NCBI RefSeq assembly: GCF_009498035.1
Contig: NZ_CP034550.1
Location: 3,286,001 to 3,350,000, forward strand
Length of the DNA: 64,000 nt
Reading direction: 5' to 3'
Origin: Saccharothrix syringae
Lineage (GTDB): Bacteria > Actinomycetota > Actinomycetes > Mycobacteriales > Pseudonocardiaceae
The notes under the pieces are model-generated. The model was given only the letters and a program-made list of their open reading frames with translations. It searched no databases and had not been told where the DNA came from. A program made the position numbers and the translations under genes. Of the stretch, positions 33,301 through 42,300 are shown in pieces; within the stretch, counting starts at the first letter, position 1; each line of letters opens with the position of its first letter.

Positions 33301-36300
33301 TGTACGTGCGTACCGCGGCAGGTAGCAGTCCGGCGACCCCGTTCATGCTCTCCGCACTCGACGGACCGACGATCGACGTGATCGGCTTCGCGAAGGGCAT
33401 GGCCCCTGGCGGGTACTCGCGCGAGTTCTACCAGCCCGTCGGCAGGTTGCTGTTCACCCGGCACGGGCAGATCACCCTGAGCGGCAACGGGCTGCAACAG
33501 GTCCCGCCCATCCCGCCCGGTGGCGACGACGTCCAGGTCCTCCCGCTGGTCGACCCGAAGACCGGTCAGGTGTACGGGCAGGCGTACCCGTACACCGACG
33601 AAGACCCGCGCGTGATGGTCACCTACTCCCGGCTGGAGGCGAGCCGGGCCGCGGGCCACTACTTCACGGAGGTCGTCACGGACGACGGCCGTCGGGTGCT
33701 GCGGGCGATCCGCAAGCCGTGGCCCGCCGGCACCTGGCAGTTCAGGCTGCACGGCGCCCCGAGCGGTTTCGTCGTCCGGATGCGCACGCGCCTGCCCGCG
33801 CGAGGCGGCGACGCCCTGCTGGTGTCGGGGGAGCAGGCCGCGAAGCTGTTCCGCGGCGCGTCGGTCCTCCGCGCGGCGCGGCCCGAGCCGAGCGGGCCGT
33901 TCCTGATCATGTCGTGCAGCGTCGATCGGCAGGGCGGTGGGGGTGACACCCAGGCGTACCGGCTGTGGCGCCAGTGGGCCGTCGACCACGAGGTCGACGC
34001 GGCTTTCTACGCCGCCAACTTCAACGTCTACACGCGACCCGACGGCACGAACGCGGTCGAGGACGAGGGACGGTTCCACCGGGTGCAGGAACCCGGAATG
34101 CTGCACGACCCCGTCGAGCGTCAACCGCAGCTCGACGTCCCGGCACCCCTCGAACTCCGCAACGTGGTGTCCGTCACCCTGGCGGACGAGTCGGGGAACC
34201 CGGTCGGCGTGGGCTTCCTGGCCGGTGGGGAAGCCGAGGTGGTCCGGTCGGCGTTCACCGCGGGGGTCGCGGGGAGGGTCCCGGGAGCCGCTGCCGACGC
34301 GCGCCGCTTCTTCGTCGCGGTGCACCACGACGAGCACGGGTTCCGCGTTCCGCTGACGACAGGGCGGACCGCGGTGCTGGACGACGTCGCGTTCCTGAAG
34401 CTGTCGCTGACCGCGGGGCTGCACCGCGACGCGACGTTGACGTTGCTGAGCTGCTCGGTCGCCGACGGCGAGGCGCTGCGCGCGGCCGCCGGGGTGGTGG
34501 GGTTCCGGGGCGGGGTGGTGTCGTTCCCGCAGCGGGTCGAGCTGACCGCCTCGGGTGGCTTCCGGCTGCTGGAGGTCGGCGAGACCGCGCCCGGGACGTC
34601 CGACGCGGTCGTCCTCGACGGTGACCGGAAGGTCGCCGTGTTCGCGCCCGTGGCCGGGCGGGACGCCGGTTGGGGCGACTTGCCGCGCCGGATGCCCGCG
34701 CACGGCGGGGGAGCGGAGGCCGTGTACGCCTTCGTGGACCTCGGGGAGCAGGGCTTCCTGGTCGAGGGCGTGTGGTACGACGGTGCGCGGTTCGCGGCCG
34801 AAGCCGCGGTGGCACCGGCCTTCCGGGACTCCGAGCCCACCGCGCCGGTGGTGCTCGTGGTCGCACCCGCCGCGGTGGGGCAGCGACGGCTCCAGCACGC
34901 GCGGGAGTTCGCCCGGGCCCTGCGCGGTGACGGACCGCCACGGGAGGTCCTGGTCAACACCCGACCGATCATGGTCGACCCGGCCACCGGGTTCGTCGAC
35001 ACGCAGGACGCGGGCTTCGAAGTCGTCTCGTCGCCGGTGGACGACACCGTGCCGGTGCCGGGCGGAACCCCCGGCGCGCGTTCGGGCGGCGCCATCCGCT
35101 CGGCGAGGCGCGGTGGGCAGGCGGGTCACGACCGTCGCCGCACGGGCTCCCAGGCGCCTGTTCCAGGCGAGTTCGCCCGCACCGACCGGGCCGCCGGGGG
35201 CGTCTGGTTCCGCCGGCTGCACAGCGACGACTCGCTGTGGCGAGCGCACTACGGCACGGTGCCTTTCCGCGATGCCTCCCCCGCGCCGTACTACGTCTAC
35301 GTCCACGGCACGCCGGACGGTGCTTTCCTGGTCGACGGCGAGCGGGTGGGCGGTCGAGGGCTGGCCGGCAGGCTGCGCGCGCTGCCGGGGTTCAAGCGGG
35401 TCCCCTTCGCGGTGCCGGTGCTGCTGGTGGTCGACCGGGCCGCCGAGGTGTCGGTGTCCGCGCTGCTGGACGGACCGACCGGGGTGGAAGACCCCGAGGC
35501 CCACCTCGCGGAGGCGCGGGAGTTCGCCGAGGCCCTGCGGGACGACGCGCGACCGCGCCTGGTGGTCACCAACTCGCGGGCGGGCCTGTCCGGCTCCGAC
35601 TACGAAGTGGTCTCCGAGGTGATGCCGCACGACCTGGCGTCGCTGACTCCGCGCGACGTGGAGGGGCGCGCCTCCGTGCTCGCCTTCCCGGCGCAGCACG
35701 AGTACGCGGTACGGCTGGTCCAGTACGCGACCGGCAGCACGGTGTACGACCTCCGCGTGGTCGCCCAGGACCAGGGTGCCGAAAACGCGGTTTGGGCGCC
35801 CGCGCCGTGGGTGGACAGCGCGGGGGAGGGGCGGACGCCGCCGTTGCGGTTGTTCCTGCACAGCCGGGGTGGCCGGTTCACCGCCTGGACCGCGGGTGGT
35901 TGGCGGGTGCGGTTGGGTGCGGAGGTGACGTCCCCGCTGGTGGTCGCGACGGCGGATCTGCTGCGGCGGTCGGGTGGTGTGGTGCGGGCTCCGCTGGTCC
36001 TCTACACGGAGGATCCGGTGGGTGATCGGGAGTTGAACCGGCGGTTCCTGTCGTCGTTGCGCGAGTTGGAGGGGGCTCGGCAGACCTTCGACTACTCCGG
36101 TCCGCTGTCGTTCAAGGGCGGCCCGATGTTCTTCCCCACGCACACCGGCGAGTTCACCTCCGGACCGCCACTGGCGGCGGGTGACCTGGTGCGCGTCGTG
36201 CGGGAGGACGTCGTCGGCTTCCCGGTGGACGACGCCGGCGCCCGCGCGATCGCGGAGTTCGCCGCCTTGGTTGGTGGTGGTGGGGTGGTTGTGGGGCCGT

Positions 36301-39300
36301 GGGGTGGTGTGCGGCCGTTGTTCGTGGTGGTGGTTGCGGGTGGTGGTGGTTTTGCGCGTGTGTTGGGGGTTGGTGGTTTTTCGCTGGAGTTGAGTGGTGG
36401 GGAGTTGTTGGAGCATGTGGTTTCCGATGGTCGGGTGAGTGGGGTGTTGGCTGCTGATCCGGGTCGGCCGGTGGTGTTGGTGGGGCCGGGTTCGGGTCGT
36501 GCGGTGGTCGGTGATCTGGGTTATGACTTCGCGGGTGCTTTGCATCGGCGGGGGGATTTCCGGCCGGTGTTCGTGGCCGCTGGTCCGTCCGTGGTGGGCG
36601 GTGGTGGTGTGCGGGTGGCCGGTGGTGCGGGTTTTGTGGATGTGTCGGGTTTGCGCGCGGGTGATGTGCGGGTCAGTTGGATTCCGGCGGCTGATGGGCG
36701 TGCGTTGGTGTTTTTGGTGCGGAGGGAGGGTGATCAGGGGCGGTTCGAGGAGTTGACGCGGTGGGCGGCGGGGGTGACGCCGGAGTCGTTGGAGCGGGTG
36801 TATTTGTCGGATGGGCGTTCGGCGCCGTCGCCGTGGCGCAGGGGTCGGGTGCCGGTGGTGGTGTTGGCTTCTCGCAGTGGCGAGGGGTATCACGTGGAGC
36901 GGGTCGACGGGGTGGTGCTGGACCCGGTCTCGGGTGCGGGTTTGGCCGATCTGCTGGTCGACGACCTGTACGTGCGTACCGCGGCAGGTAGCAGTCCGGC
37001 GACCCCGTTCGTGCTCTCCGCGCTCGACGGACCGACAGTCGGTCTCCACGACTTCGCGAAGGGGATGCGCCCGGGCGGGTACGCGCGTCAGTTCTTCGGC
37101 TACGACGGCTTCGAGTTCGTCGCGGGGGGGAAGCTGCAACTCAGCCACCCGAACGGTGAGATTTCCAACCCGGCACTGCCCGAGGGCGACGAAGTCCACG
37201 TCCTCCCGCTGGTCGACCCGAGGACCGGCCAGGTCTACGGGCAGCTCTACCCGTATGCCAACAGCGACCCGCACTCGATGGTCACCGTCTACCGCGCGGT
37301 GGCCGCGAACTCGGCGAACCACTACTTCAGGAGCCGCCGCACCGAGGACGGCGGCACCCTCCTGGAGGCGATCCGCAAGCCGTGGCCCGTCGACGCCTGG
37401 CAGTTCGCGGGGCATGGCAACGCAGAGGGGTTCACCTTCCGGATGCGCACGCGTCGTCCCGGGCTGGGCGGCGACGCCTTCACGCTGCCGGGTGAGCACG
37501 CCGCGAAGGTGTTCTACAGCTCGTCGATCTTCAAGGCCGCGGGTCGCTCGTTGAACGGGCCCTTCCTCCTGGGCGCCTGCCTGGTCAACACGCGGGACGA
37601 GCAGGGGAACAGCCAGGCCCTGCGCTTGCGGCGGAAGTGGAACGAGGACCACTCCGTCGAGGCGACCTTCTACGCCGCCGACGCCATCGTCCACTCCGGA
37701 CGTGACGGCCGGTACTCGGTCGAAGACAGCACGATCAGCCGCGTGAGATCCGCCAACGCGTCGCCGGAACCCGTTGAACGCCTGCCGGAGTTCGACCACG
37801 TCCTCCCGCCGGAAGACCAGGAGGCGTCCGTCACGCACCTGGCCGGCGCGGTGTCCGCGGACCTCGCCGAGTCGTCGGACGTGGCCTTCACCGACCTGGT
37901 GGACGGGCGCGGTGTCCTCGTGGGCGTCGGGTTCCTGACCGGCCGTGAGGCCGACATCGCCCGGGAGGCGTTCCGCAACGGCGCCGCGGAGGCGGTCGCA
38001 CCGCCCCGGGGAGGTGCCTCCCGCTTCTTCGTCGCCGTGCACCACGACGAGCGCGGATTCCACGTGCCCCTGAAGTCGGGCGGCGTCCGGGTGTTCGACG
38101 ACCACTCGTTCCTGCGGCTGCCGGCCGTGATGGGCGCGTTGCGCGGCGGGCGGACCTGGCTGACGCTGCTGAGCTGCTCGGTCCAGGACACCCGTGCCCT
38201 GCACGGCTGGGCCTCGGCCACCGGGCGGTCCCCGCAGGTGGAGAGCTTCCCGGGCAAGGTGGAGCTGTTCCGGTCCGGCGCCGTCCGGTTGCTGCCCCCG
38301 GACGAGGTCGCCTCGCCCGCGGGTGACGACTCGGTGGTGCTGTTCGGCGGACCGGAGCCGGTCGACCTGGGGGTCGCCCCGTCGGCGTTGGCGGGTTTCG
38401 CCTTCCCGAGCACACCCGGGGACCTGGAGCGGTGGCGGAGCATCCACACCGGACTCGTGCCGTCGTCCGACCACAAGCCCGCGGTGAACGTGTTCGTGGG
38501 GTTCGGCAGCGGTGCGTTCCTCGTCCGCGGCGCCCCGGTGTCCCCGGAAGCCCTGGCGGCGGAGGTGACCCGGTTGGAGAACTACTCGGGGGTCGCCTCG
38601 ACCAACCGGCTGCTGCTGCTCGTCGACGGCGTGACGGGGGACGAACACGTGCCGGTGGCCTTCCGGTTCGTCGCGGCGCTGAGGGGTGACGGCCCCTTCC
38701 GCCACGTGACGACCAACACCCGTCCGGTTCCCGCGCCACCACCGGGCGGGCAGGTCGTCCTCCCCCCGGACGGCACCAGGTTGCTGCCGCAGGTGCAGGC
38801 GACCGACTTCGAGCACGAGTCGCTGGTGGACGCGCACCGGCGCGAAGTCGGCCTGGTCTTCCCGTACTCGGACGCCGCGCCGCCGGTGGAATCCCTGTGG
38901 TCGCTCACCGACGAGGGCTTCCAGCTCGTCCGGGTGTTCGACGCGGCGACCGATGAAGTGGTGATCGCGCCCTGGGCCGGGGTGATCACGTCCGGCCGGG
39001 CCCGGCCTTTCGTGCTCTACCTGGCCGCCATCGACGGGCGCTACCGGCTCTCCGTCGGCGACGACACCTCCATGGGCCTGACGGCGGAGCACGTGGCCAC
39101 CGTCCTGACCGGGAACCCGCTGTTCCGGCGCTTCCTGGACGAACCGGTGCGGCGACCGCTGATCCTGCTGACGAAGGAACTGCCGTCGTCCGATCCCGCC
39201 GCGACCCCCGACGTGAACACCGGGCTGAACGAGCGGTTGCTGCGGAAGTTGTTCGAGCTGTCGGGGCCGAGGCCGACCTACGAGTACACCGGTCCCCTCG

Positions 39301-42300
39301 TCGCCGGCCACAACGCCGTCGCCGAGCTGCGCCCCGACCGCATCCACCCGGGGCCCGTGCCGGCGCCCGCCGAGGTCGTGGGGGTGGTGCGCGACCACGT
39401 GTTCGCCTTCCCGCCCGGAGCCGGTCCGTCGGCCCTCCCCGACGTGGTGGCGGCGTTGACGGGCGGTCACGCGGCACCGGTGGGCCCGTGGGGTGCCGCG
39501 GAGCCGTCGGCAGTGGTGGTCGTGTCGGGCACCACCGGTTTCGCGACGGTGTTCACGCCCGACGGCAGGGCGATCGAGATGGACGGTGACCAGTTCGGGC
39601 GTTCGCTGCTGCGGGACGGTGACTTCACCTCGCGCCTGCTCGGCCACGCGGGTCCGGTCGTGCTGCTGGCGGATTCCGCGGGTTCGCGGGTCGGGTTCGG
39701 CGGGCTCGGCTTCGACTTCGCGGGGGCGTTGCGCGCGGCGGGCTTCTTCCACGACGTGTACGCCCTGGCCGGTGGCGGACCGGAGGTGGTGGCCGGAGCT
39801 GTCGTCCCGCAGCAGGGCGCGCGGTTCGAGCTGGTGTCGGTGTTGCGCCCGGGGGACGTGCGCAAGGACGTCATCCGCGACAGGTACGGGAACGTGGTCG
39901 CGATCCTGCTCCACTACCACCTCAAAGAGAGGATGGAGGCGGTACTGCGGTCCTGGGCCACGGGCCTGAGGGCGGTGAAGGTGGCGCAGTACGAGCGCGA
40001 GGCAGAGCGCGTGACGGCCAGGTCGCCGTGGATGAAGGACGTGGTCCCCCTGATGTTGGTCGCCGCGAGGCGGGAGGACGGCTACGAAGCGGTGCGCGGT
40101 GACGGTGTGACGATCACGTTGTCGCCCTCGGAGCTGAGCGCGGTGCTGGCCGACGACCTCGACGTGCGCGAGGGAGCCGGCAACTGGTCGGCCGTGCCGT
40201 TCCTGCTGGTCGCGGTCGACGGGAGCACCGTGGGAGCGCAGGAGATCGCCGACGGCATGACCGCCGGGGGCTACCTGCGGGAGGTGGTCTACCCCGACCG
40301 GGGCAGCATGTTGTTCAGCGACGACGGCTTCCTGGCCGTCACGGAGGGCAAGCTGGTTTCCGCCAAGCCGACCCAGAATGCGTACCCGGTGACCAGTCAC
40401 CCGTTGTTCGACCGGAACGGGGTCCTCATCGGCGAGAACTTCCCGGTCCGGACCATGGACCGGCTCTTCGCGTCGGCCTTCGCGGCGAGCGGGGCGATGC
40501 GGGACTCCGACCACTACTACCTCATGCGCGAGGTCGGACCCGGCCAGGAGCCGCTGCTGACCAAGGCCCGGTTGCCCTGGGCGGATTCGCCCCTGCTCCC
40601 CTGGCACGCCATGGTGCACGGCGGGTCGTTCGGCGTGACGTTCAGCCTGCGGACCGGCAGGCCCGACCGACTTGGCGACCTCGCCCCCAGGAGCGGCGTG
40701 CAGGCGGCGGCCACCATCGTGGCCACGGACCTGTTCGCGCGTGCGAGCACGGTGCCGGGTACCCCCGTCGTGCTGGAGTCGTGCGACGTCGCCGCTCCCG
40801 CGGAGGGGGACCGGGTGCCCGAGACCTCTGCGCTGCGACAGCTGCTGGAGAACTTCCACCGGGTTCCCACGCCGGTCTACGGCGCGACCGACGTCCTCAC
40901 CACCGACATGGCCGCCCGCGTGCGCATGGTCAGGTGGCCGGGGCAGCTGACCGAAGCCCTGCCGCCGGGCGCACCGCTCACCCCGGTGGTGGTGGTGCCG
41001 GAGCTGGATCCGCGGGACGTGACGCTCGTCGACCTGGTGGACGAGGTGGGCGGGCACGTGGGCGTCGGGTTCCTGGACGGGCGCGATGCGGTGATCGCGC
41101 GGGAGGCGTTCCGCGGCGGCGCCGCGAACGGCATCCCGGCCGGTCCCCCGGGCGGACCCCGGTTCTTCGTGGCGGTCCACCACGACGAGCGCGGCTTCCA
41201 CGTCCCGCTCAAGTCGGGCGGCGTGGCGGTGCTGGACGGCTACTCGTTCGGGCGCCTGTTCACCGCGGTGAACGCCGTGGCGCTGCCCGGTCCCTACCTG
41301 ACCTTGCTGAGCTGCTCGGTCGCCGACTCCCTGGCCATCTCCGCCCACCTGGAGCGGTCGAACCGGAGGGCCCACGTCCAGGTGTTCCGGAACAAGGTGG
41401 AGCTGTACCGCTCGGGCACCTTCCGGGAGTGGCCCGCGGGGGTGACACCGCCCGGGTCGGAGGACTCGGTGGTGCTCTTCGGTGGCTGGAGCAGCCGGGC
41501 CGAGTTCGACGCGCACGCGGGTGCGGCGGGGGGCATCGCGTTCCCCACCGACCGGGCGCAGAAGTCCCGGTGGAAGGACCTGCACCGGAGGATGGCGCGG
41601 ATTCCCGGCCTGCCCGCACCGGTGTACACCTACCTGAACTCCGCCGACGACCGGTTCACGTTCCGCGGCAAGCCGGTGGAAGCGGCCCGCCTGGCCGCGG
41701 AGCTGCGGTCGTCCCGGGCCTACCGGAAGGCGGACCCGGCGGCGCCGGTGGTGCTGGTGGTCGACGGGCCCGCGCGGGCCGGCCTCGTCGACGCGGCGCG
41801 CCACCTGGCCGGCGAACTGCGCGTGCACGACGCGGACCGCCGCGTCCTGCTCGTCGCCGGCCCGGCGGGCACCGGCGCCGGGGAGGTCGACGTCCGGCGC
41901 GCCGGCCTGCGCCAGGTGTCGCCCGTGCGGCCCGACGACGTGGTGTGGCGACCGCTGCACGACGCCCGCGGCGCCGGCTACGGCGTCGGCTTCCTGGCCG
42001 ACCACCGGCAGAGCGCCGCCCTGGCGGCGACCGGCCCGGACATCACCGAGCACGCTTTCCGCATGGTGACCGTCAACCGGCGGGGAGGGGGGTTCACGGC
42101 CGAAACCCCACCGTGGGCCCGTGCCGCCGGCGGCCGGGCGCGACCGGCGGTGGTGTACGTGCAGGGCGACTCGCGGAGCTTCCTGGTGGCGGCGCGCGAC
42201 GGCTGGGCGGTGGCGCTCGACCCGGTGGCCATGGCGACGCTGCTGCTGGCGAACGACTTCTTCCGGGCCCTGGTCGGGGGAGCGGTGAGACCCCCGCTGA

